From Nocardia suismassiliense (GTDB lineage: Bacteria > Actinomycetota > Actinomycetes > Mycobacteriales > Mycobacteriaceae), in contig NZ_LT985361.1 of the NCBI RefSeq assembly GCF_900269665.1, positions 2,313,379-2,377,378 of the forward strand: a stretch of 64,000 bases of DNA. The letters are read 5' to 3'. This document shows, piece after piece, positions 8,489 through 15,979 of the stretch. How positions within the stretch are numbered: the first letter of the stretch is position 1; every line of letters begins with the position of its first letter. Made by a program: the position numbers and the translations under genes. The notes beneath the pieces are model-generated. The model searched no databases and was not told the origin of the DNA. It saw nothing but the letters and a program-made list of their open reading frames with translations.

Positions 8489-9517
8489 TCAGCTCACCTT
8501 CTCGGAGACAGTGCGGGCGGCCAGTGCGGTCCGCAGGAAGTCGGCCGCGCGGGCCAGGGCCTGATCGGCTTCGGGCACCAGCGTCGGCAGCGCCTGGAAG
8601 ACGTGCACCTGGCCCGGCCACACCTCCAGCTCGCAGCTGCCGCCGGCGGCGCGCACCATTTCGCAGAGCGCTCGCGCATCGGCACTGAGCATTTCGGTGC
8701 CGCCGACCTGAATCAGCATGGGCGGCAGCGACATGCCCTCCGGCACGGTCAGCCGCAGTCGCGGGGTGTCGTCGGGCAGGCCCCGCGTGTAGGCGCGTGG
8801 CATGCGGCTCGCCGCCTTGGCGGAGATGAGCGGATCCCGTTGGCGCCGTTCTTGTTCGGCGGCCAGCTGCAAGGTGAGGTCGAACAGCGGGGAGAACATC
8901 ACCACGGCCGCGGGCTGCGGGATGCGGCGGCGTTCGTTCTCGATGAGCAGGTCGAGCGCGAGGTGCCCGCCCGCCGAATCACCGGCGATCACCAGGTCGT
9001 CGGCGGTGTAGCCGCGGTCGAGCAGCCAGCGGTAGCCCGCCTCGACATCGTCGGCCGCCGCCGGGAAGCGGTGTTCCGGGGCGAGCCGGTAGTCGGTCAG
9101 GAAGACCGGGAGTCCGGTCTTGCGCGACAGCTGCGCGGCCAGCCCGCGGTGCGTGCGGGCGGAGCAGATGACGTAACCGCTGCCGTGGATGTAGTAGACG
9201 GCGCGCTTGCCGAAGGAGACGCCGGGCGCGCGGACCCATTCGCCGCGCACCGCCCCGGAGCGCACCGGGGTGACGGCGGTGCCGCGGGGCACCGGGCCGC
9301 CGACGGCCATGAAGGTGGCGACGAGCTTGCGGGCGAACCAGACTCCCGGGGCATTCATCGGCACCGCGTTGTTCAGCGGGCGCAACCCGAACTGCGTGGC
9401 CGCCGCGGCCAGGGTCGCCCGCGTGGAGGGTGCGGTGGGTACGCCTGTGCTTACCCACCCCGCCGGCTCCGCCGGCTGCCGACCCCGGAGGATCGAGGTC
9501 CTCGTTGACCTTGTCAT
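8489..9517 (-). CDS. HSL/LipR-type esterase
   Basis: This 342-residue alpha/beta hydrolase belongs to the hormone-sensitive-lipase family. It has YYIHGSGYVI (HGGG-type oxyanion motif with Ser for one Gly), DYRLAPEHRFPAA, the nucleophile elbow GDSAGG, and a late His in GQVHVFQ. ATG 9517 is preferred because translation from upstream ATG 9613 would cross the promoter palindrome. It has no ribosome site before the ATG and the -10-like hexamer ends 6 bases upstream, so the mRNA may be leaderless. First gene of the operon; it may release the acyl or alcohol substrate that the following enzymes oxidise. Confidence 0.85.
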   Translation of the reverse strand: MTRSTRTSILRGRQPAEPAGWVSTGVPTAPSTRATLAAAATQFGLRPLNNAVPMNAPGVWFARKLVATFMAVGGPVPRGTAVTPVRSGAVRGEWVRAPGVSFGKRAVYYIHGSGYVICSARTHRGLAAQLSRKTGLPVFLTDYRLAPEHRFPAAADDVEAGYRWLLDRGYTADDLVIAGDSAGGHLALDLLIENERRRIPQPAAVVMFSPLFDLTLQLAAEQERRQRDPLISAKAASRMPRAYTRGLPDDTPRLRLTVPEGMSLPPMLIQVGGTEMLSADARALCEMVRAAGGSCELEVWPGQVHVFQALPTLVPEADQALARAADFLRTALAARTVSEKVS

Positions 9518-9523
9518 GTGTTC

Positions 9524-9562
9524 AGAATCATCGATGAATGTGCCAGTTGTCAATGGCACATT
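9524..9562 (-). promoter_or_regulatory. Promoter of the esterase-monooxygenase operon with operator palindrome
   Basis: On the minus strand a perfect TTGACA (9553-9548) is followed at 18-bp spacing by a weak GATTCT (9529-9524), 6 bases before the esterase ATG. The inverted repeat AATGTGCCA - 8 bases - TGGCACATT (9537-9562) covers the -35 box, so a bound repressor would block polymerase. Seen in sequence: both arms are perfect over 9 bp. Inferred: repressor-controlled, possibly leaderless transcription. The bound protein is unknown. Confidence 0.55.
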
Positions 9563-9601
9563 TGTTGCAGGCTGATCGCGATAGGGTCTGACCTGCGACG
9601 A

Positions 9602-9639
9602 CGACCGCGGCATCAGCTGGTGCGCTGGTGCCGCGGTCG
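9602..9639 (-). terminator. Strong hairpin, likely terminator
   Basis: CGACCGCGGCA and TGCCGCGGTCG form an 11-bp stem, extended inside by CAGC/GCTG around a 6-base loop. It stands 32 bases after the stop of the small membrane protein gene (minus strand) and before the next promoter. There is no T-run, so it would act like the T-less terminators common in actinobacteria. Confidence 0.5.
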
Positions 9640-9670
9640 ACGGGGGCGGGGCTGTTCAGTTGTCGGATAC

Positions 9671-10090
9671 TCACTGCGCTTTGCGCAGGCCCAGGTACTG
9701 CAGGGCGGCGAAACCGCCGACGGTGGCGGCCTGCATGACCGTCCAGATCGAGCCGACCAGATTCAGGTCGAGGGCGCCTGCGAGGAGGGCGGCGAGGCTG
9801 ACCACGGTCCAGGCGGCGTTGCCTGCGATCACCACGCGGGTCGCCGCGGGGCTGATCGTCTGCCGGGTGCCGATGATCGCCACCGCCACGCCGTACAGCG
9901 TCAGGAAGATCCCGATCGGAATACCGAGCTCGGTGTTCAGGCCGAGCAGTGACTCCAGCGGTCCGGCGAGGGCGAGGTAGGCCAGGCCGTTGACGCCGGT
10001 GACCACGGCGTCCAAGCGGAGCGAGAGGCGAAGCAGCTGCGGGCCGGGGGCCATGACGGAGGACAGGTAGGACGGGGCGGTGGTGTTCAT
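9671..10090 (-). CDS. Small four-helix membrane protein
   Basis: This 139-residue protein has about four hydrophobic helices after a short polar N-terminus (MNTTAPSYLSSVMAPGP). No catalytic motif is visible and I do not recognise a named family with certainty. The ATG at 10090 follows GAAGGAAAAA, a fair ribosome site. It is 49 bases downstream of the SnoaL-like gene and probably co-transcribed. The hairpin at 9602-9639 ends the unit. Confidence 0.7.
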   Translation of the reverse strand: MNTTAPSYLSSVMAPGPQLLRLSLRLDAVVTGVNGLAYLALAGPLESLLGLNTELGIPIGIFLTLYGVAVAIIGTRQTISPAATRVVIAGNAAWTVVSLAALLAGALDLNLVGSIWTVMQAATVGGFAALQYLGLRKAQ

Positions 10091-10139
10091 GACTGTGTTT
10101 TTCCTTCGGTGAATCAGTATGTGGCGGAGCAGGTTTCGA

Positions 10140-10496
10140 TCAGGCGGCGGCGGGGACCTTGTCGAGGAAGCCGTACACGTTGGCGATGCGGCCGTCCGTG
10201 ACCACGGCGACGTCGAAACCGACAACCACCGCGGGGGCGTCGGCGGGGCCGAGCTCCCAGGTGAAACGGACCTGGTCGTGGTGGGCGTCCACCGGGCCGG
10301 CCAACCGGAAGGTCCAACCGGGGAATTGTGCTTGCGCCGCGGCGATTCCGGCGTCGATGGCGTCGTGCCCGGCCACCGCCATCAGCGGGTCGGTGTAGCC
10401 GGCGGTCTCGGTGAACACCCGGGCGACGGCGGCCTTGCGGGCGGCGGCGTCGGTGGTGTTCCAGGCTTCCAGGTACTGGGCGACGATGGTGTCCAT
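10140..10496 (-). CDS. SnoaL-like (NTF2-fold) protein
   Basis: This 118-residue protein has the size and pattern of SnoaL/NTF2-like proteins: an N-terminal helix (IVAQYLEAWNTTDAAARKAA), DP in the early part (GYTDPLMAV), and a curved sheet ending with GRIANVYGFLDKVP. Members bind small hydrophobic ligands and include polyketide cyclases, isomerases and hydrolases, with many unassigned ones. GAAGGAGCTC precedes the ATG. It is followed by a small membrane protein gene. No pathway partner is nearby, so ligand and reaction stay open. Confidence 0.75.
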   Translation of the reverse strand: MDTIVAQYLEAWNTTDAAARKAAVARVFTETAGYTDPLMAVAGHDAIDAGIAAAQAQFPGWTFRLAGPVDAHHDQVRFTWELGPADAPAVVVGFDVAVVTDGRIANVYGFLDKVPAAA

Positions 10497-10606
10497 GATG
10501 AGCTCCTTCGGGGCTGTGATCTGCGGTTTCGCTGTCGTTCTTGCTGACAGGAACTACGTTATGGCCGCAGGGGGGTGCCCCGAATCAGTCATCTATAAGT
10601 ACTTTT

Positions 10607-10631
10607 CGCCGCCGTATACGTATAGGCGGCG
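10607..10631. terminator. GC-rich hairpin downstream of 2-hydroxyacid dehydrogenase
   Basis: CGCCGCC and GGCGGCG form a 7-bp stem around an 11-base centre that contains TATACGTATA, itself a palindrome. It lies 8 bases beyond the stop of the minus-strand dehydrogenase gene. It could end that transcript, although no T-run follows; an operator role for the SnoaL promoter region is the alternative. Confidence 0.4.
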
Positions 10632-10639
10632 CGTGGGGA

Positions 10640-11590
10640 TCAGTAGCCGCGATCCGGATCGATCGGAGCCAGCAGGTCTTTGCCCGCGACGAAGCGCTGC
10701 ACGTTCGCGCCGACATGGTCGGCGAAGGCGGCCAGCCGCAACTGCGGCGGGTTCGAATCATGCGGCGTCACAATGGCATTCGGCAGCACCCAGAGCGGGT
10801 GGCCGTCCGGCAACGGTTCCGGGTCGGTGACGTCGAGACCGGCGCCGGCGATGGCGCCGGAGGCGAGCGCGGTAACTAAGGCGTCGGTGTCGACCAGACT
10901 GCCGCGGGCGATATTGATGACCCACGAGGACGGCTTCAACCTGGCGAGCACGTCAGCGTCGATGAGATGGTGCGTCGCGGGGGTGGCGGGAGCCGCGACG
11001 ACGACATGATCGGTGCGGGGCCATACGCGGGAGAGGTGGTCGGTGGAGATCGTCTCGATCGTATCGGGGATGCCGGGGCCGGTGACCGGGCGGCCGGATC
11101 GGTTCACCGCGATCACCTGCGCACCCAGCGGGGTGAGCATGGGGATCAACGCCCGGCCGATACCGCCGGCGCCGACGATGGTGACCGTCTTGCCGCGCAG
11201 CGAACCGATGTGCGGGATGAAGTCCTGCTGCCGCCAGCTGGCCGCGCGTAGATGCTCGGGCAGATAACGCACTCCGGCCAGCAGCAGCATCAGCGCGTGC
11301 TCGGCCACGCTCGCGGCGAAAGCGCCTGCGGCGGAGGTGAATTGCACCTTCGGGTGGGCGGTGATGATGCCAGCGTTGAACCATTCCTCGACGCCGGCCG
11401 CGGGGAGTTGCACCCACTCGATCGTGCTCGGCAATTCGTCCGGGAACTGCCCGGGCGTGCCCGCCCAGATCAAGCCCTGCGCCTCGTTGAGGTCGGTTAT
11501 CGTCGCGCCGCCGTCCACCACCGCCTTCGCCAGCAATGCGGGCGGCGGGTCGGCCGGTCCGATCGCTATCGCTACTGCCGGTCGGTTCAT
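10640..11590 (-). CDS. D-isomer-specific 2-hydroxyacid dehydrogenase
   Basis: This 316-residue NAD(P)-dependent enzyme interconverts a 2-hydroxyacid and a 2-oxoacid. The nucleotide-binding VGAGGIG is near residue 147, and the catalytic Arg (INIARGSLVD), Glu (DPEPLPDGHPLW) and His (VTPHDSN) are all present in the standard order. GAAGGAGGTCC directly upstream supports the ATG at 11590. It stands alone between the SnoaL unit and the polymerase gene. The substrate (glyoxylate, hydroxypyruvate or other) is not predictable. The 222 bases upstream (11591-11812) contain its promoter and no gene. Confidence 0.85.
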   Translation of the reverse strand: MNRPAVAIAIGPADPPPALLAKAVVDGGATITDLNEAQGLIWAGTPGQFPDELPSTIEWVQLPAAGVEEWFNAGIITAHPKVQFTSAAGAFAASVAEHALMLLLAGVRYLPEHLRAASWRQQDFIPHIGSLRGKTVTIVGAGGIGRALIPMLTPLGAQVIAVNRSGRPVTGPGIPDTIETISTDHLSRVWPRTDHVVVAAPATPATHHLIDADVLARLKPSSWVINIARGSLVDTDALVTALASGAIAGAGLDVTDPEPLPDGHPLWVLPNAIVTPHDSNPPQLRLAAFADHVGANVQRFVAGKDLLAPIDPDRGY

Positions 11591-11812
11591 GGATGGACCT
11601 CCTTCGGAGCAGTACAGCGGGTTCACGCGGCGGCTATAGCAGCGCCCCAGCGACGTTATCACCGCCGCTGAGCCCCTCGCCGCGCCGCAGCGCAGAGGCC
11701 CCGCGAGGGTTCTCGGCCTCACTTACCGCGTGCACTGTTGCCTTCTGCCGACGAAGCCGCTGCTATCCGTAGCTAGCGGGGCTGTGCGCGCGGACGGTCA
11801 GATCGGCTGTGG

Positions 11813-12787
11813 CTAGTCCGCGTCGAGGTCGGTTTCCGCGTCCAGATCGGCGTCCACCTTGTCGCGATCCGCCCACTCCAGCAGCTGGTCGATCTCGAAG
11901 ACGGCGTCGTCGATGCCCGCGTGCAGGTCGCCGAGTTCAGCGAAGCGGGCGGGCACGGTTTTCATGGTGAAGTCGCGCGGGTCGATATCGGGGATCTCGT
12001 CCCAGCGGATCGGCGTGGACACGGTGCCCGTCGGTACGCCGCGCACCGAGTAGGCGGCGGCGATGGTGTGGTCGCGGGCGTTCTGGTTGTAGTCGACGAA
12101 CAGCAGCTCGGGGTCGCGGTCCTTGCGCCACCAGGTGGTGGTCACGTCGTCGGGTGCGCGGCGTTCCACCTCGCGCGCGAAGGCGAGCGCGGCGCGCCGC
12201 ACCTCCTTGAAACCCCAGTTCGGTGCGATCCGGACATAGATGTGTAAACCGTTGCCGCCGGAGGTCTTCGGCCAGCCGACCGCGCCGAGTTCGTCGAGCA
12301 CCTCCTGCGCGACACCGGCCACCCGCTGCACCCGTGACCACGGGCAGTCCGGCATCGGATCCAGATCGATGCGCCACTCGTCGGGGCACTCGGTGTCGGC
12401 GGCGCGGGAGTTCCACGGATGGAACTCGACCGTCGACATCTGCACGGCCCAGATGACGTCGGCCAGCTCGTGCACGCACAGCTCGTCGGCGTGCCTGCCG
12501 TAGCGGGGGAAGAAGACGCGCACCGTGGGAATCCAGTCCGGCGCGCCCGCGGGCAGCCGCTTCTGGTGCACCTTGTCCCCGGCGAGTCCCTTCGGGAAGC
12601 GGTGCAGCATGCACGGCCGGTCGCGCAGCGCGCGCACGATGCCGTCGCCGACGCTCAGGTAGTACTGCACCAGGTCGAGCTTGGTCGCGCCGGTCTCCGG
12701 GAAGTACACCCGGTCCGGGTTGGAAATGCGGATCGTGCGGTCGCCGACGTCGAGTTCGATGGCCGGCGACGCAGACTTGCTGGCCAC
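11813..12787 (-). CDS. Stand-alone LigD-type DNA polymerase/primase domain
   Basis: This protein is a single archaeo-eukaryotic primase-type polymerase domain like the PolDom of mycobacterial LigD, which adds dNTPs/rNTPs at ends during non-homologous end joining or repair. It shows ISNPDRVYFPETGATKLDLV, the metal-binding DLD in EWRIDLDPMPD and KTSGGNGLHIYV, all PolDom signatures; no ligase or nuclease domain follows. The C-terminus ends in an Asp-rich tail. Start is uncertain: GTG 12787 gives 324 residues with a compact N-terminus, GTG 12844 adds 19 residues that look like intergenic DNA. No Ku gene is nearby. Confidence 0.8.
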   Translation of the reverse strand: MASKSASPAIELDVGDRTIRISNPDRVYFPETGATKLDLVQYYLSVGDGIVRALRDRPCMLHRFPKGLAGDKVHQKRLPAGAPDWIPTVRVFFPRYGRHADELCVHELADVIWAVQMSTVEFHPWNSRAADTECPDEWRIDLDPMPDCPWSRVQRVAGVAQEVLDELGAVGWPKTSGGNGLHIYVRIAPNWGFKEVRRAALAFAREVERRAPDDVTTTWWRKDRDPELLFVDYNQNARDHTIAAAYSVRGVPTGTVSTPIRWDEIPDIDPRDFTMKTVPARFAELGDLHAGIDDAVFEIDQLLEWADRDKVDADLDAETDLDAD

Positions 12788-12928
12788 GCGTCCGACGATA
12801 GTCGAAGCGGCATGGGCCGCGGGGGCGGAAAACGGGCCGCACACTGTGCAGCATCGTGGTATGCATGAGGGTATGAGCGGAGCGCGGCATGCAGATCATG
12901 CGGCGGCGAGCGCTGACGAGGTGGCGGC

Positions 12929-13177
12929 ATGAGTAAAACGACGCGGGTGACCGTGACCCTGGATCCGCAGGTGGCCGAGTGGGCGAAGCAGGCCGCCGAC
13001 CAGCAGAATCGCAGTCTCTCCTCGGTGATCAACGCCTCGCTGCGCACCGCGCTGGTGCACGACAGCCTGGCCAAGCTGGCCGTCGACGAGGCCGCCGAAC
13101 AAGCCGCCGCCTACGACGACCTGACCATCGCCGAGGCGGCCGAAACCGACGCCCGCCGCAACCGCGGCGCGGCATGA
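12929..13177 (+). CDS. RHH-type antitoxin of a PemK/MazF pair
   Basis: This 82-residue protein has an N-terminal ribbon-helix-helix pattern (TRVTVTLDPQVAEWAKQAAD, then NRSLSSVINASL), which would bind the operon promoter as a dimer, and an acidic Ala-rich tail that would neutralise the toxin. Its stop overlaps the toxin start by four bases (ATGA), the typical coupled arrangement. Antitoxin-toxin order and size support a type II system. Upstream, 12788-12928 contains its promoter shared with the divergent polymerase gene. Confidence 0.8.
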   Translation: MSKTTRVTVTLDPQVAEWAKQAADQQNRSLSSVINASLRTALVHDSLAKLAVDEAAEQAAAYDDLTIAEAAETDARRNRGAA

Positions 13178-13482
13178 GGCGCGGCGAAGTCTGGCGTTAC
13201 TCCCCGGCACTGCGCGACGGCACCCCGCTGCCCCGGCGCATGTCGGTGGTGCTGGTCTCCGACTCGGCGGTGATCACCTCGCCGTACCGCTGGCTGCACG
13301 TCGTCCCGCTGCGCGACGCCGACCCCGGCCACGTCCTGGCCACCCACACCGAACACGGCTGGGCCGACACCCTCGAACTGCACCGCGCCTACCGCCCGTG
13401 GCTCACCGAACAACTCGGCGAACTCACCGTCGCCGAATCCGAATCCCTCGACGCCCGCCTGCGCGCCACCCTCAGTCTCTGA
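13174..13482 (+). CDS. PemK/MazF-type toxin
   Basis: This 102-residue protein starts MRRGEVWRY, then RRMSVVLVSD and WLHVVPL, the pattern of the SH3-like PemK/MazF endoribonucleases that cut mRNA at short sites. The ATG at 13174 overlaps the antitoxin stop. It is slightly shorter than many MazF proteins (about 110-120 residues) but the core is intact. A 6-bp hairpin (GTTCGC-5-GCGAAC, 13490-13506) just after the stop may end the transcript. Activity is inferred from the family. Confidence 0.8.
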   Translation: MRRGEVWRYSPALRDGTPLPRRMSVVLVSDSAVITSPYRWLHVVPLRDADPGHVLATHTEHGWADTLELHRAYRPWLTEQLGELTVAESESLDARLRATLSL

Positions 13483-13563
13483 TGTGCGTGTTCGCTGCCT
13501 GCGAACAACGACGGCGACCTCCAAGGATCACCCTGCCTGACGCTCGGCAATGACTCCAGCCGA

Positions 13564-15687
13564 CTAGGTGACCGACGCGAGAGCGAACGGCAGAACGGCG
13601 TCCGCGCCCGCCTTGCGCAGTGCGTGTGCGGCGAGGGTGAGGGTCCATCCGGTGTCGGACAGTGCGTCCACCAACAGGATCGGGCCCTCGACGTCGGTGA
13701 GGTCGGGGACCTGCCAGGAGTCGAACAGGCCCGCGACGCGATGGGCGGAGTTGGCGGCGGACACCGGTGGGCGGTCCGGGCGGGTCGGCAGGGTGCCGAG
13801 GTCGTGCATGCGGCCCACCTCGGCGAGGCCCGCGGCGAGGGTGGCGGTCAGCACGGGGTAGCGCGGGGATTCGAGGGCCATCACCGCGGTCGGGCGAACG
13901 GCCCAATCCCAGTCGCGCAGTACGGCGATGCAGGCCTCGAAGACCTTCTCGGGGATGGGATCGTCGGGCCCGTCGAGCAGGGTGCGCAGGCGCTGACCCC
14001 AGCCGAGATCGGTGAGTCTGCCGAGCACCCGCCCGGTCTCCGCTCCGCCGGTGATCTTGCCGGACAACGGAACACCGAGCTTCGCCATGCCGGTGGGCCA
14101 CTGCTTGCGCGGGCTCAGATCCAGACCCGGCCGGTCGAGCCGGGCCCGGGTGGCGGCGACCGCGTCGGCGTCCACCGTGACGTCGGGCCGGGTGCCGGTG
14201 CAGTTGTCGCAACGCCCGCAGCCGGGCGAATCAGTCTGTCCCGCAGGCAATCCGGGGTCATCGAGCTGACGACGCAGGAACTCCATCCGGCAGGCGCTGG
14301 TCGACTGGTAATCGATCATGGCCTGCTGCTCGACCTCGCGCGCCTCGGACAGTCGCTCGTAGCGTTCTGTGTCGTAGGTCCACGGCTGACCGGTGGAGAT
14401 CCAGCCGCCGCGCACTCGGCGCACCGCACCGTCCACGTCGAGCACCTTCAGCACCATCTCCAACCGGGAGCGATTCAGCTCGACCAGTGGCTCCAGCGCG
14501 GCCGTGGACAACGCGCGGTCCGTGTCGAGTGCGTCGAGCACCGAGCGCACGATGTGCTCGCGCGGAAACGCAACGGAGGCAAAGTAACTCCAGATCCGCG
14601 CGTCCTCGGGTCCGGGTAGCAGCACCACCTCGGCCCGCTCGGTGGCGCGGCCCGCGCGACCGACCTGCTGGTAGTAGGCGATGGGGGAGGACGGCGCGCC
14701 GACGTGCACGACGAAGCCGAGGTCGGGCTTGTCGAACCCCATGCCGAGCGCCGAGGTGGCGATGAGCGCCTTCACCTCGTTGTTCAGCAGCGCCGCTTCC
14801 AGCGCCTCGCGTTCGGCGGGATCGGTCTGGCCGGTGTAGGCGGCGACGGTGTGCCCGTGCGAGTTCAGCACGTCGGCCAGATCGTGTGCGGCGGCGACGG
14901 TGAGGGTGTAGACGATGCCGGAGCCGGTCAGGCTGTGCAGGTGCCCGCTGAGCCAGGCGGTGCGTTCCACCGCGTCGTCGAAGCGCACCACCGCCAGGTG
15001 CAGCGACTCGCGGTCCAGCGTGCCGCGCAGCACCAGGGTGTCGGTGCCGATCTGGGTGGCGACGTCGGTGACCACCCGGTCGTTCGCGGTCGCGGTGGTG
15101 GCCAGCACCGGTACATCCGAGCCGAGATCGGCGATGAGTGTACGAATCCGCCGGTAGTCGGGCCGGAAGTCGTGGCCCCAGTCGGAGACGCAGTGCGCCT
15201 CATCGATCACCACGAGTCCGGCGTCGGCGGCGAGCTTCGGCAGCACCTGGTCGCGGAAGTCCGGATTGTTCAGTCGTTCCGGGCTGACCAGCAGCACGTC
15301 CACCTCGCCGGACGCGACCTGCGTATGGATCTCGTCCCATTCGGTGACATTGCCCGAATTGATGGTCGCGGCAACCACACCCGCCCGTTGCGCGGCGGCG
15401 ACCTGGTTGCGCATCAGCGCCAGCAACGGCGACACGATGACGGTCGGCCCGCGGCCCGCCCCGCGCAACAGCTTGGCGGCGATGAAGTACACCGCCGACT
15501 TCCCCCAGCCGGTGCGCTGCACCACCAGCGCGCGGCGCCGCTGCACCACCAGCGCCTCGATCGCCGTCCACTGGTCCTCCCGTAGCCGAGCGGCCGGTCC
15601 GGCGAGTTCGCGCAGCAAATGTTCCGCGCGCTCGCGAAGGTCGGGTGCGGTGAGGTCGATCGCCGGGACATCGGTCGCCGTGGTCAT
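13564..15687 (-). CDS. recQ: RecQ DNA helicase with C-terminal phosphoribosyltransferase-like segment
   Basis: This 707-residue ATP-dependent 3'-5' helicase has Walker A TGWGKS at residues 59-64, the DEAH box at 162-165 followed by CVSDWGHDFRPDY, motif VI QQVGRAGRATER at 340-351, and zinc ligands Cys 466, 490, 493 and 496. It lacks an obvious HRDC domain. Instead residues about 600-707 end with ILLVDALSDTGWTLTLAA, like the PRPP loop of type I phosphoribosyltransferases. ATG 15687, with GGAG close by, is taken; ATG 15696 is the alternative. It converges with the toxin gene. Confidence 0.9.
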   Translation of the reverse strand: MTTATDVPAIDLTAPDLRERAEHLLRELAGPAARLREDQWTAIEALVVQRRRALVVQRTGWGKSAVYFIAAKLLRGAGRGPTVIVSPLLALMRNQVAAAQRAGVVAATINSGNVTEWDEIHTQVASGEVDVLLVSPERLNNPDFRDQVLPKLAADAGLVVIDEAHCVSDWGHDFRPDYRRIRTLIADLGSDVPVLATTATANDRVVTDVATQIGTDTLVLRGTLDRESLHLAVVRFDDAVERTAWLSGHLHSLTGSGIVYTLTVAAAHDLADVLNSHGHTVAAYTGQTDPAEREALEAALLNNEVKALIATSALGMGFDKPDLGFVVHVGAPSSPIAYYQQVGRAGRATERAEVVLLPGPEDARIWSYFASVAFPREHIVRSVLDALDTDRALSTAALEPLVELNRSRLEMVLKVLDVDGAVRRVRGGWISTGQPWTYDTERYERLSEAREVEQQAMIDYQSTSACRMEFLRRQLDDPGLPAGQTDSPGCGRCDNCTGTRPDVTVDADAVAATRARLDRPGLDLSPRKQWPTGMAKLGVPLSGKITGGAETGRVLGRLTDLGWGQRLRTLLDGPDDPIPEKVFEACIAVLRDWDWAVRPTAVMALESPRYPVLTATLAAGLAEVGRMHDLGTLPTRPDRPPVSAANSAHRVAGLFDSWQVPDLTDVEGPILLVDALSDTGWTLTLAAHALRKAGADAVLPFALASVT

Positions 15688-15979
15688 GGGCTCCATCGTG
15701 CCCGACGGTACCGACACGAACCGTGCTCGTCCCGCGCGCCCGCCCCGACCGTGCATGTCGCGGTCGATACCGATCGGACTCTCGGTATCCGCCGTGATGT
15801 GGCTTACACTGCCTGGATCGCTGCTATGTCGGCCGAAATCCCCGGCCACGGCGGCGTTCACCACAAGTGAGTGCGGTTCGAAACGATACGAGGCTGCTGT
15901 CGACGCCGAGGACGAGTCGAATGAGCGAGACAACCGTGGCACGGCCCTCGGCGGAGCCGAGCGCAAGCGAGGCGCGGCC

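Noticed and set aside
13490..13506. Clear intrinsic terminator after the toxin gene
   Set aside because: The GTTCGC/GCGAAC stem is only 6 bp and has no T-run; it is mentioned only with the toxin entry.
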